Source: Herbaspirillum sp. AP02
GTDB lineage: Bacteria; Pseudomonadota; Gammaproteobacteria; Burkholderiales; Burkholderiaceae_D
Assembly (NCBI RefSeq): GCF_015767275.1
Contig: NZ_JADWMY010000013.1
Span: 62,001 to 126,000 of the forward strand
Direction of reading: 5' to 3'
DNA: 64,000 nt
Shown: one piece after another, positions 43,511-51,691 of the stretch
Layout: every line of letters begins with the position of its first letter
How positions within the stretch are numbered: the first letter of the stretch is position 1
Program-made: the position numbers and the translations under genes
Notes under the pieces: model-generated
Databases searched by the model: none
Seen by the model: the letters and a program-made list of their open reading frames with translations, nothing else
What the model was told of the DNA's origin: nothing

Positions 43511-46500
43511 GCGAACTCCTTGGAATCGGAATGCTTGACCAGAGGGGCGTTGGCCGAGGGCTTGCGCACCTTGAACCACAGCGAATACAGCGCCGGCAGG
43601 AACAGCAGGGTCAGCAGGGTACCCACGCCGACACCGCCGATGAGCACATAGGCCAGCGGGCCCCAGAAGCTGGAGTGGGTCAGCGGGATGAAGGCCAGCA
43701 TCGCCGCCACTGCGGTCAGGATCACCGGGCGCGCACGGCGCACCGTCGATTCGATCACCGCCTCGTAGGCCGACAGGCCGGCGTCGAGGTCATGGCGGAT
43801 CTGGTCCACCAGGATCAGCGTGTTGCGCATCAGGATGCCGGCCAGGCCGATGAGGCCCAGGATGGCGTTGAAGCCGAACGCCTGATGGAACACCAGCAGC
43901 GTGGGCACGGCACCCACCAGGCCCAGCGGGGCGGTGGCAAACACCATCCACATGGTGGCGAAGGAGCGTACCTGCAGCATGATGACGGTCAACATCAGCA
44001 CGATCATCAGCGGGAACAGCTTGGCCAGTGCCTTGTCGGCCTTGGCGCTCTCTTCCACCGAGCCGCCGGTGTCGATGTGGTAGCCGGGCGGCAGGCTGGC
44101 CTTGAGCTGCTCCAGCTTGGGCAGGATGGCGTGGGTCACATCGGGCGGCTGGGTGCCGTCGCGGATGTCGCCTTGCACGGCGATGTAGGTCTCGCGGTCA
44201 TAGCGCTTGAGGACCGCATCTTCCATCCGCGTTTCCAGGCGTGCCACCTGGGCCAGCGGGACGCTGGCACCGGTGTCGGTGGTCAGCACCAGATTGCGCA
44301 GGTCGGCCAGGTTGTTGCGCTCGGCATGGGGACTGCGGATGAGCACGTCGACGGTGCGCAGGCCTTCCCTGACCTGGGTGGCGGGGATGCCGTTGAGCAT
44401 GGCCTGCAACTGGTTGGCGGCGTCGCGCGGGGACAGGCCCAGCTGGCGCAGACGTTCCTGGTCCAGGCTCAGGTGCACGGTGGGCGTGCGGTTGCCCCAG
44501 TCCATGTGCACATCACGCATGTCGGGATTCTGGATCATCACCACGCGCACCTGCTCGGCGATGTCACGCACCTTGTCCAGGTCCGGACCGGCCACGCGGA
44601 ACAGCACCGGGAAGGGCACCGGCGGGCCGAACACGAACTGGCTCACCCGCACCCGTGCCTGCGGGAAGCGGCCTTCGGCGATCATCTTGCGGATCTTTTC
44701 CTTGAGCACGTCGCGCTCGGCAGGACCGGCGGTGAGCACGATCATCTGCGCAAAGGCCGGGTTGGGCAGCTCGGGATTGACCGAGAGGAAGAAGCGCGGC
44801 GTGCCCTGGCCGATATAGCTGGAGACGATCTCGGCTTCCGGTTCCTGACGCAGATTGGCTTCGATCTGCTTGACCACGGCGTCGGTGGCGGCAAAGGCGC
44901 TGCCTGGCGGGAGGTTGATTTCCAGCGTCAGTTCAGGACGTTCGGAGTTGGGGAAGAACTGCTTCTGCACCGATCCCATGCCCACGCCGGCCAGCAGGAA
45001 CAGGCCCACGGTCACGGCGGCGGTCAGCCATTTGTGATCCACGCACCAGCGCACCAGATTGCGCAGGCGCACGTAGTTGGGCGTGCTGTAGATCTCGTCA
45101 TGGCCACCGGCCTTGACGGCGATGTTGGGCAACATCTTCACGCCCATGTAGGGAATGAACAGCACCGCCACCACCCACGACGTGATGAGCGCGAAGGCCA
45201 CCACCCAGAAGATGTTGCCGGCGTATTCGCCCGCCGTGGAGCGGGCGAAGCCCACCGGCAGGAAGCCGATGATGGTCAGGAGCGTCCCCGAGAGCATGGG
45301 GGCGGCCGTGGCGGTCCAGGCATAGGTGGCCGCCGCCACGCGGTCCAGGCCTTCTTCCATCTTCACCACGATCATCTCGATGGCGATGATGGCATCGTCC
45401 ACCAGCAGGCCCAGCGAGAGGATCAGCGCGCCCAGCGTGATGCGGTCGAACACCCGCCCGGTCATGAGCATGATGACGAACACCGCGCCCAGCGTCAGCG
45501 GCACGGCGGCCGCGACCACCACACCGACGCGCCAGCCCAGGGTCGCCAGGCTCACCGCGATCACCACCGCCAGGGCCATGAAGAACTTGACCATGAATTC
45601 ATTGATGGCGGCCTTGATGGCCTTGGACTGGTCGGCGATCTGCTCCAGGGCGATGCCGGTGGGCAGTTCATCCTGCATCTTGTGCTGGAAGCTGCCGAGG
45701 TCTTCGCCCAGTTGCAGGCCGTTGTAGCCTTTTTTCATGATCACCCCCAGCACCAGCGCGGACTCGCCTTGGGTGCGGATGACGAAGCTGGCCGGGTCTT
45801 CATAGCCGCGGCGGACCTCGGCGATGTCGCCCAGCTTGACGGTCCGATCGGCACCCACGATGGGGATGGCCTTGACCGACTCGACGCTGTCGATGGCGCC
45901 ATCCAGGCGCAACTGCACGCGCGGGCCGGCGGTCTCGACGAAGCCGGCCGAGGTCACGTTGTTCTGCTTGCCCAGTGCATCGATGATGGCCTGGGCCTTG
46001 ATGCCCAGCGTGGCCAGGCGTTGATAGGAGATGTCGACGAAGATGCGTTGCTGCTGCTCGCCCAGGATATTGACCTTCTGCACACCCGGCACATGCAGCA
46101 GGCGCTGGCGCAGGTCTTCGGCCTGCAGGACCAGCTGGCGATGCGGCAGTTTCCTGGCTTCCAGCGAGAAGAGCGAGAAATAGACGTCCGAGTATTCGTC
46201 ATTGATGAAGGGGCCGTAGACCCCATGCGGCAGGTTGGCGGCTTCGTCACCGAGCTTCTTGCGCACCTGGTAGAACTGTTCCTCCACGGTCTTGGCGTCG
46301 GTGTCGTCCTTGAGGTAGAGCTTCATGGTCACCAGCCCGGGGCGGGCAGCGGTTTCCACGCGGTCATAGGCTTCCAGTTCCTGTAGGCGCTTTTCCAGGC
46401 GGTCGCCTACCTGTTGCTGCATTTCCTGGGCGGTGGCGCCGGGCCAGGAGGCGGCGATGGTCATGACCTTCACCACGAAGCTGGGATCTTCGGCGCGGCC

Positions 46501-46605
46501 CAGGCGGAAGAAGGCGAAGATGCCGGCCACGCTGATGGTGATGATCAAAAACAGCGTGATGGCGCGCTGGCGCACGCCGAAGGCGGAGAGGTTGAAGCCG
46601 CTCAT
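43507..46605 (-). CDS. RND efflux pump inner-membrane transporter (AcrB/MexB superfamily)
   Basis: A 1032-residue 12-TM proton antiporter. It begins F-G-V-R-Q-R-A-I-T-L-F-L. The proton-relay Asp pair is in L-G-L-L-V-D-D-A-I-I-A-I-E of TM4. Two large periplasmic loops are present. The sequence is closer to the efflux RND group with short N termini (A-E-D-P-S-F-V-V-K) than to AcrB itself. It overlaps both flanking genes by about 4 bp, forming a tight adaptor-pump-channel operon. Substrates are unknown. Confidence 0.95.
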   Translation of the reverse strand: MSGFNLSAFGVRQRAITLFLIITISVAGIFAFFRLGRAEDPSFVVKVMTIAASWPGATAQEMQQQVGDRLEKRLQELEAYDRVETAARPGLVTMKLYLKDDTDAKTVEEQFYQVRKKLGDEAANLPHGVYGPFINDEYSDVYFSLFSLEARKLPHRQLVLQAEDLRQRLLHVPGVQKVNILGEQQQRIFVDISYQRLATLGIKAQAIIDALGKQNNVTSAGFVETAGPRVQLRLDGAIDSVESVKAIPIVGADRTVKLGDIAEVRRGYEDPASFVIRTQGESALVLGVIMKKGYNGLQLGEDLGSFQHKMQDELPTGIALEQIADQSKAIKAAINEFMVKFFMALAVVIAVSLATLGWRVGVVVAAAVPLTLGAVFVIMLMTGRVFDRITLGALILSLGLLVDDAIIAIEMIVVKMEEGLDRVAAATYAWTATAAPMLSGTLLTIIGFLPVGFARSTAGEYAGNIFWVVAFALITSWVVAVLFIPYMGVKMLPNIAVKAGGHDEIYSTPNYVRLRNLVRWCVDHKWLTAAVTVGLFLLAGVGMGSVQKQFFPNSERPELTLEINLPPGSAFAATDAVVKQIEANLRQEPEAEIVSSYIGQGTPRFFLSVNPELPNPAFAQMIVLTAGPAERDVLKEKIRKMIAEGRFPQARVRVSQFVFGPPVPFPVLFRVAGPDLDKVRDIAEQVRVVMIQNPDMRDVHMDWGNRTPTVHLSLDQERLRQLGLSPRDAANQLQAMLNGIPATQVREGLRTVDVLIRSPHAERNNLADLRNLVLTTDTGASVPLAQVARLETRMEDAVLKRYDRETYIAVQGDIRDGTQPPDVTHAILPKLEQLKASLPPGYHIDTGGSVEESAKADKALAKLFPLMIVLMLTVIMLQVRSFATMWMVFATAPLGLVGAVPTLLVFHQAFGFNAILGLIGLAGILMRNTLILVDQIRHDLDAGLSAYEAVIESTVRRARPVILTAVAAMLAFIPLTHSSFWGPLAYVLIGGVGVGTLLTLLFLPALYSLWFKVRKPSANAPLVKHSDSKEFA

Positions 46606-47699
46606 GATCCGCTCCCCATGCGGGTTTCCGCCAGCAGGGACACCTTCTGGCCGGCCTTGAGCAGGTGTCCGCCCATGGCGACCACGCGCTGGCCGGTGAC
46701 CAGACCGTCGGAGATGCGGGCCTGTTCGGCACCCAGCTGTTCCACCTTCACTGCTTGCAGGCTGACGGTATTGGTCTTGGCATCGATGACCCACACACCG
46801 CTGCCCTTGCCCTGATCGACCAGGGCGCTGATGGGCAGGCTGACGCCCGTGGCGGCCGGGGTGGCGACATGGATGGTAACGGTGGCGCCCAGTGCGGCGT
46901 GGGCGGCGCTGCCGCCCAGGGCGTAGCGCGCCAGGTAGGTGCGGGTCTGCGGGTCGGCCACGGCAGCCAGTTCGCGCAGGGTGGCCGGGGCCTGCTTGTC
47001 CGGATCGCTGAACAGCGAGGCGGTGGCACTGCGCCTTGCCATGCCCAGTTCCTGCTCGGGCAGATAGACCAGGGCTTCGCGGGCGCCATCGCGGGCCAGG
47101 GTCACCACGTTCTGGCCAGCGGCCACCACCTGGCCGACATCGCTGGGCACGGCCAGTACCACGCCATCCATGTCGGCTTTCAGGACGGCGTAGTCACGTT
47201 GATGTTCGGTCTCGCGGGCCTTGGCGGCTTCGGCGCGGGTCTGGGCTACGGCGGCGTCAGCCTCTGCCTTGGCCAGTTCATAGGCCTGGTTGGAGGTGGC
47301 GCCATGTTCCAGCAGCTTGCGCAGCCGCGCTTCCTCGGCCACCGCCTGCACCTGGCGCGCCTGGGCGGCTTCCACGGCGGCACGGGCGGCGGCCAGGGCC
47401 AGTTCATAGTCCTCGGCATCAATGCGCATCAGGGCCTGGCCACGGCGCACGGTCTGGCCCGGGTCCACCAGGCGTTCCACGATCTTGCCGGCGACACGGA
47501 ATCCCAGCTTGCTCTCGGTGCGTGCATGCACCACGCCGGTAAAGCTGACCCGCTCGGTGGTGGCCGGCTGCACGGTGGTCCAGGCCACCTTGGCGACGCT
47601 CTCGGCAGGAGGGGGCGGATGACCGCAGGCGGCCAGGGACAGCAGGAGCGTAGCGCTGAGGAGGGTGCGCCGCGGCAAACGGGAGAGCAGGGTTTTCAT
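46602..47699 (-). CDS. RND efflux periplasmic adaptor lipoprotein (MFP family)
   Basis: A 365-residue adaptor with signal L-S-L-A-A-C (lipidated C25). The lipoyl-like halves are around F-R-V-A-G-K-I-V-E-R-L-V-D-P-G-Q-T-V and G-V-V-L-A-V-P-S-D-V-G-Q-V-V, joined by an Ala-rich helical hairpin (about residues 95-170). It is the first gene of the RND operon. A 46-bp dyad element centred 75 bp upstream of the start probably controls it. Confidence 0.93.
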   Translation of the reverse strand: MKTLLSRLPRRTLLSATLLLSLAACGHPPPPAESVAKVAWTTVQPATTERVSFTGVVHARTESKLGFRVAGKIVERLVDPGQTVRRGQALMRIDAEDYELALAAARAAVEAAQARQVQAVAEEARLRKLLEHGATSNQAYELAKAEADAAVAQTRAEAAKARETEHQRDYAVLKADMDGVVLAVPSDVGQVVAAGQNVVTLARDGAREALVYLPEQELGMARRSATASLFSDPDKQAPATLRELAAVADPQTRTYLARYALGGSAAHAALGATVTIHVATPAATGVSLPISALVDQGKGSGVWVIDAKTNTVSLQAVKVEQLGAEQARISDGLVTGQRVVAMGGHLLKAGQKVSLLAETRMGSGS

Positions 47700-47750
47700 G
47701 AAGGCCTCGGAAGAAAAAGGGGAGAGCGGGACTGGCGCCGGCCAGAAATA

Positions 47751-47796
47751 TTAGAGTACATATAACCACTAAATATAGATTATCAATGAACTCTAA
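47751..47796. promoter_or_regulatory. 46-bp dyad element, copy 1 (RND operon promoter)
   Basis: The pattern is TTAGAGTAC-N9-CTA-N4-TAG-N9-GAACTCTAA, symmetric about its centre. On the minus strand TTGATA and TATATG are spaced 16 bases inside the element, so a promoter for the RND operon may lie within it. A second copy with the same spacing lies at 48491-48536. The probable ligand is TetR-3. Confidence 0.7.
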
Positions 47797-47857
47797 ATTG
47801 TTCAAGGTTTTTCTTCCGGGCGGGGTCCGGATACCACAATGATGCTGCCCGGAAAGC

Positions 47858-48454
47858 TCAGCCCGCCACCGCGACCGGCGGCAGCATGGCGTGCAGGGTC
47901 TTGCGGCAATTGGCGAGGATGGCCTGCTGGCTGTCGTCGTTGATCGCCACCCGCGCCAGCATCACCGCCCCCACCATGGTGGTGACCACGGCGTCGGCCA
48001 GGCGGGCAGGATCGGGCGCACCGGCCCGGGTCGCCAGCATCTGGAAGAACTGCACCAGCCGTTGATGGCCGGCCATGGCGGCACCCCGCACCAGGCGGTC
48101 GGCGCGGCGCAGTTCGCTGCCCAGGTTGGGCAGGGGACACATGCCGCCGCATTCCGCCCCATCGAGCTGGCTCAGGTACATGTCCACGGCGGTGGCCAGT
48201 GCCTGGCGTGGCGGCAGGCCGGCCAGCGCCTGGCTGAAAAAATCGAACATGCGGTCGTTGGCGGCCAGGTTGGCTTCGGCGATGAGCTGCTCCTTGGACC
48301 GGAAATGCCGGTAGAAGCCGCCCTGGGTCAGGCCGGCCGCGCTCATGATGCTGGCGATGCCGGTCTCGGCCAGGCCGTCGGCGAGGAACATGCGGGTGGC
48401 CGTGGACAGGATGCGCTTGCGCGTATCCAGTGTTTCCTGTTTGGACTTCTTCAT
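47858..48454 (-). CDS. TetR/AcrR family regulator (TetR-3) of the RND locus
   Basis: A 198-residue regulator. The HTH is T-R-K-R-I-L-S-T-A-T-R-M-F through M-S-A-A-G-L-T-Q-G-G-F-Y-R-H-F; the C-terminal half is ligand-binding and contains E-C-G-G-M-C-P-L-P-N-L-G. It lies upstream of the RND operon on the same strand and is divergent from an SDR gene. Copies of a 46-bp dyad lie at both ends of this gene, implying control of itself, the efflux operon and perhaps the SDR. The start M-K-K-S-K-Q-E-T is preceded by AAAGGAGG in the mRNA. Confidence 0.92.
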   Translation of the reverse strand: MKKSKQETLDTRKRILSTATRMFLADGLAETGIASIMSAAGLTQGGFYRHFRSKEQLIAEANLAANDRMFDFFSQALAGLPPRQALATAVDMYLSQLDGAECGGMCPLPNLGSELRRADRLVRGAAMAGHQRLVQFFQMLATRAGAPDPARLADAVVTTMVGAVMLARVAINDDSQQAILANCRKTLHAMLPPVAVAG

Positions 48455-48490
48455 GGCTTGGACCTCCTTTTACAAATCTGCTTGCGCGAT

Positions 48491-48536
48491 TTAGAGTTCT
48501 AATATAATCTATTTTTAGATGTTTACCGAACGCTAA
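48491..48536. promoter_or_regulatory. 46-bp dyad element, copy 2 (TetR-3/SDR divergent region)
   Basis: TTAGAGTTC (48491-48499) and GAACGCTAA (48528-48536) are 28 bases apart, exactly as in copy 1, with CTA-N4-TAG at the centre. Both copies continue with ATTGTT after the right arm. A TATAAT hexamer (48503-48508) inside could be the -10 of the plus-strand SDR promoter. The element is 37 bp upstream of TetR-3. Confidence 0.7.
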
Positions 48537-48659
48537 ATTGTTTCGATTTCTTTCAAGGGAAACGGGCGCGGCGCGCGGCGGGTGGTGCAGCGGCTCACCA
48601 CCCGGTACGGAGAAAGTCTTTCCCATTGACCCGAATCAACCCATACGAGGAGTAGCAAC

Positions 48660-49469
48660 ATGTCCCCCATCAAGGTAGTGGTAGTGACCGGCGTGTCGTC
48701 CGGTATTGGTCGCGCAACGGCGCAACGCTTTGCCGAACGCGGCCACAAGGTGTACGGCACCGTACGCAAGCTGGAGGGGGCCGCCGGCATCACCGGCGTG
48801 ACCCTGCTCGAGATGGACGTGCGCGACGCCGCCTCCATTGAGGCGGCCATGCAGCAGGTGGTACAGCGCGAGCAGGCCATCGACATCCTGGTCAACAACG
48901 CCGGCATGTCGCTGGTGGGGGCGGTGGAAGAGACCTCGGCGGCCGAGGCGCAGGCCCTGTTCGAGGTCAACGTACTGGGCCTGCTGCGTACCAGCCAGGC
49001 AGTGCTGCCACAGATGCGCAAGCAGGGCGCCGGGCGCATCGTCAACCTGAGTTCGGTACTGGGTTTCCTGCCGGCGCCCTACATGGGCTTGTATGCCGCC
49101 TCCAAGCACGCCGTGGAAGGACTGTCGGAAAGCATGGACCATGAGACCCGCCAGTTCGGCGTGCGCGTGCTGCTGATCGAACCGGCCTATACCCGCACCA
49201 GCCTGGATCTGAACGCGCCCAAGGTGCATACCCGCATCCCCGCCTACGACGCCCAGCGGCAGGCCGCGGGGGCGGCGGTGGCGCACCACGTCAACCATGC
49301 ACCCCTGCCCGAGACGGTGGCCCAGACCATCGTGGCGGCCGCCCTCGACCCGAAGTGGCGCATGCGCCACACGCCCAAGGGACAGGCCTCGCTGCTGAGC
49401 AAGCTGCGCCGCTTCATGCCGGCCGGCCCGGTGGATGCGGCCCTCCGCAAGGACCTCAACCTGAAATGA
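48660..49469 (+). CDS. Short-chain dehydrogenase/reductase (RND-locus linked)
   Basis: A 269-residue classical SDR with cofactor motif T-G-V-S-S-G-I-G (about residues 10-17), N-N-A-G, and catalytic Y-A-A-S-K. It has a C-terminal extension compared with the SDR at 40514. It is divergent from TetR-3 with dyad copy 2 between them, so it may convert a compound that the RND pump exports. AGGAG precedes ATG 48660. Confidence 0.9.
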   Translation: MSPIKVVVVTGVSSGIGRATAQRFAERGHKVYGTVRKLEGAAGITGVTLLEMDVRDAASIEAAMQQVVQREQAIDILVNNAGMSLVGAVEETSAAEAQALFEVNVLGLLRTSQAVLPQMRKQGAGRIVNLSSVLGFLPAPYMGLYAASKHAVEGLSESMDHETRQFGVRVLLIEPAYTRTSLDLNAPKVHTRIPAYDAQRQAAGAAVAHHVNHAPLPETVAQTIVAAALDPKWRMRHTPKGQASLLSKLRRFMPAGPVDAALRKDLNLK

Positions 49470-49593
49470 AATGGGCCGACGGATTGGCGATCAGGGGGTA
49501 TGCACCGAACAGGTGGCGTGATCCTGGGCGGCATTTCCGTCGGACATCCCAGGTGCAGCCAGGCGCTTGACTTGGTGCCGCATCGTCCATATG

Positions 49594-49619
49594 ATGCGCA
49601 TACATCGATGCATATGCAT
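49594..49619. promoter_or_regulatory. Two short palindromes upstream of the MarR gene
   Basis: ATGCGCAT (49594-49601) and the perfect 12-bp palindrome ATGCATATGCAT (49608-49619) lie 70-95 bp before the MarR start. They share the ATGC...AT words and could be operator sites for the MarR dimer. Confidence 0.45.
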
Positions 49620-49687
49620 AGTTGTTGCGATCAGACGGCCGGCCATCCCGGTTGTCGGGTCTGTATCTACTGACGACCGGGATGCCC

Positions 49688-50125
49688 ATGAGCAAGGATA
49701 TTTGTACCTGCGCGCCCCTGCGCCGCCTCACGCGCAGGATCACCATCATCTATGACCACCATCTGCAGGACAGCGAACTGAGCATTACCCAGTATTCGCT
49801 GATCAGCTGCATCGGCCGCAAGGGCCCGATCGCCAACATCACGCTGGCGCAGGACATGGGCATGGACCGCAGCACCCTCAGTCGCGCCCTCAAGCCGCTG
49901 ATGGCGGCCGGCTGGGTCGAGACCGTGGACCTGCCGGAGGAAGCCTTGCTGGACAAGCGCTCCTTCGCGCTGCAACTGAGCCGCGCCGGCCAGGCCAAGC
50001 TGGACGAGGCGCGCCCCCGCTGGCGGCGCGCCCAGGACGAGATCGACCGCCGGCTCGGTCCCAAGCTGGCGCGTGAATTCAACGACCTCATCGAAGACGC
50101 CTATGCACGCCTGCAGGAGGCCTGA
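49688..50125 (+). CDS. MarR family transcriptional regulator
   Basis: A 145-residue winged-helix protein. The reading head is in I-A-N-I-T-L-A-Q-D-M-G-M-D-R-S-T-L-S-R-A-L and the wing follows at V-E-T-V-D-L-P-E-E. The N terminus M-S-K-D-I-C-T-C-A-P-L has two Cys that might form a redox or metal switch. ATG 49688 is preferred over ATG 49682. The MFS gene begins 84 bp downstream in the same direction and is the probable target. Confidence 0.88.
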   Translation: MSKDICTCAPLRRLTRRITIIYDHHLQDSELSITQYSLISCIGRKGPIANITLAQDMGMDRSTLSRALKPLMAAGWVETVDLPEEALLDKRSFALQLSRAGQAKLDEARPRWRRAQDEIDRRLGPKLAREFNDLIEDAYARLQEA

Positions 50126-50209
50126 TCGCGTTCGTCTTCGTTTTTGCTTTTGCTTCATCCCTCACCATAACTCCAATCTCTTACGCGTCTCTTCCTCCAC
50201 AGGACCGCA

Positions 50210-51502
50210 ATGAACAAGCTCACACAATCGCTCGCCAACGCCGTCACGCCACGCTTTCACTACGCCTGGGTAGTGGTGGGCGTGATCTTCCTGGTCCTGC
50301 TGTGCTCGGCCGGCATCCGCGCCACGCCCTCGGTGATGATCCTGCCGCTGGAGCAGGAGTTCGGCTGGAACCGTTCCACCATCTCGGTGGTGATCTCGGT
50401 CAACATCGCACTCTACGGCCTGATTGGTCCGTTCTCGGCTGCGGCCATGCAGCGCTTCGGCATCCGCCGGGTGGTGCTGGCAGCCCTGGTACTGCTGGCC
50501 ACCGGCACGGCACTGTCGACCCTGATGCACATGCCCTGGCACATGCTGCTGTCCTGGGGCCTGCTGGTGGGCGCCGGTACCGGCGTGGCCGCCAATACCC
50601 TGGGCGCCACCATCGTCAGCCGCTGGTTCGAGACCCGGCGCGGGCTGGCCATGGGTCTGCTGACCGCCAGTGCGGCGACCGGACAGATGGTGTTCCTGCC
50701 GCTGATGGCATCGATGGTCGGCAGCTATGGCTGGCGCTCGGTGGCCTTCCTGGTATCGGCGGTGGCGGTGCTGGCCATCCCCCTGGTGTGGCTGTTGCTG
50801 CCGGAAAGCCCGGCGGCCATCGGCCAGAAGATGGTCGGCCAGGTCGAGGACATCAAGGACGAGGGCCTGTCCCGTCGCAATCCGTTGGCCATCGCCCTGG
50901 ATGCCTTGCGTACCTCGGTACGCATGCCGGACTTCTGGCTGCTGTTCATGAGCTTCTTCGTCTGCGGCCTGTCCACCAATGGCTATATCGGTACGCAGTT
51001 CATCGCCATGTGCAATGACTACGGCATCAACGAAGTCAGCGGCGCCTCCATCCTGGCCGCCATGGGCATGCTGGATCTGGTCGGCACCACGCTCTCGGGC
51101 TGGCTGTCGGACCGCTACAATCCACGCGTGCTGCTGTTCTGGTACTACGGGCTGCGTGGCCTGGCGCTGATCTTCCTGCCCTATGCCTTCGGCCTGCAGT
51201 ATTACGGCCTGACCATCTTCGCCATCTTCTATGGCCTGGACTGGATCGCCACCGTGCCGCCCACCGTGCGCCTGGCCAATGACGTCTTCGGTCGCCTGGC
51301 TGCACCCATCGTCTTCGGCTGGATCGTCGCCGGCCACCAACTGGGTGCCGCTACCGCCACCACGGTCGCCGGCTATATGCGGGCCACGCTGGGCAACTAC
51401 ACCCTGTCGTCCATCATGATGGGTGTGGCCTGCCTGATCGGTGCGGTGCTGGTACTGCGCATCAAGGGCAAGCAGGGCCAGCCGACGCCAGTGCCGGCCT
51501 GA
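50210..51502 (+). CDS. MFS transporter (monocarboxylate/OFA-like)
   Basis: A 430-residue protein with 12 predicted membrane segments. The N-terminal H-Y-A-W-V-V-V-G-V-I-F-L-V-L and E-F-G-W-N-R-S-T-I-S regions resemble oxalate/monocarboxylate-type MFS proteins, and S-D-R-Y-N-P-R is the loop motif of the second half. The substrate is not known. It follows a MarR gene and is ended by a terminator at 51525-51560. Confidence 0.88.
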   Translation: MNKLTQSLANAVTPRFHYAWVVVGVIFLVLLCSAGIRATPSVMILPLEQEFGWNRSTISVVISVNIALYGLIGPFSAAAMQRFGIRRVVLAALVLLATGTALSTLMHMPWHMLLSWGLLVGAGTGVAANTLGATIVSRWFETRRGLAMGLLTASAATGQMVFLPLMASMVGSYGWRSVAFLVSAVAVLAIPLVWLLLPESPAAIGQKMVGQVEDIKDEGLSRRNPLAIALDALRTSVRMPDFWLLFMSFFVCGLSTNGYIGTQFIAMCNDYGINEVSGASILAAMGMLDLVGTTLSGWLSDRYNPRVLLFWYYGLRGLALIFLPYAFGLQYYGLTIFAIFYGLDWIATVPPTVRLANDVFGRLAAPIVFGWIVAGHQLGAATATTVAGYMRATLGNYTLSSIMMGVACLIGAVLVLRIKGKQGQPTPVPA

Positions 51503-51524
51503 TTCGCTCCCCGGGTTTGTGCGG

Positions 51525-51560
51525 AAAGTCATTCTTCTTCTTGAGGGATGACTTTTCTTG
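51525..51560 (+). terminator. Intrinsic terminator after the MFS gene
   Basis: AAAGTCATTC (51525-51534) pairs with GGATGACTTT (51546-51555), with one G-T wobble, followed by TTCTTGCTTC. It is 22 bp after the stop codon. Confidence 0.75.
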
Positions 51561-51691
51561 CTTCTTAGGTATTTGTGGCAATCGTGCAAGGGCATACTGG
51601 CGTGCGAGAATGCCGCACGCCCGCGGCGCCGGCCTGAGCGGGCGTGCCGATCTCCGGCAACGCTTGCGCTGGTCCAATCACCTGCCCGATG

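Noticed and set aside
43531-46386. A 951-codon open frame on the plus strand opposite the RND pump gene
   Set aside because: It lies wholly inside a well-supported gene, is rich in His, Gly, Gln and Asp as expected of a GC-rich antisense frame, and has no recognisable domain.
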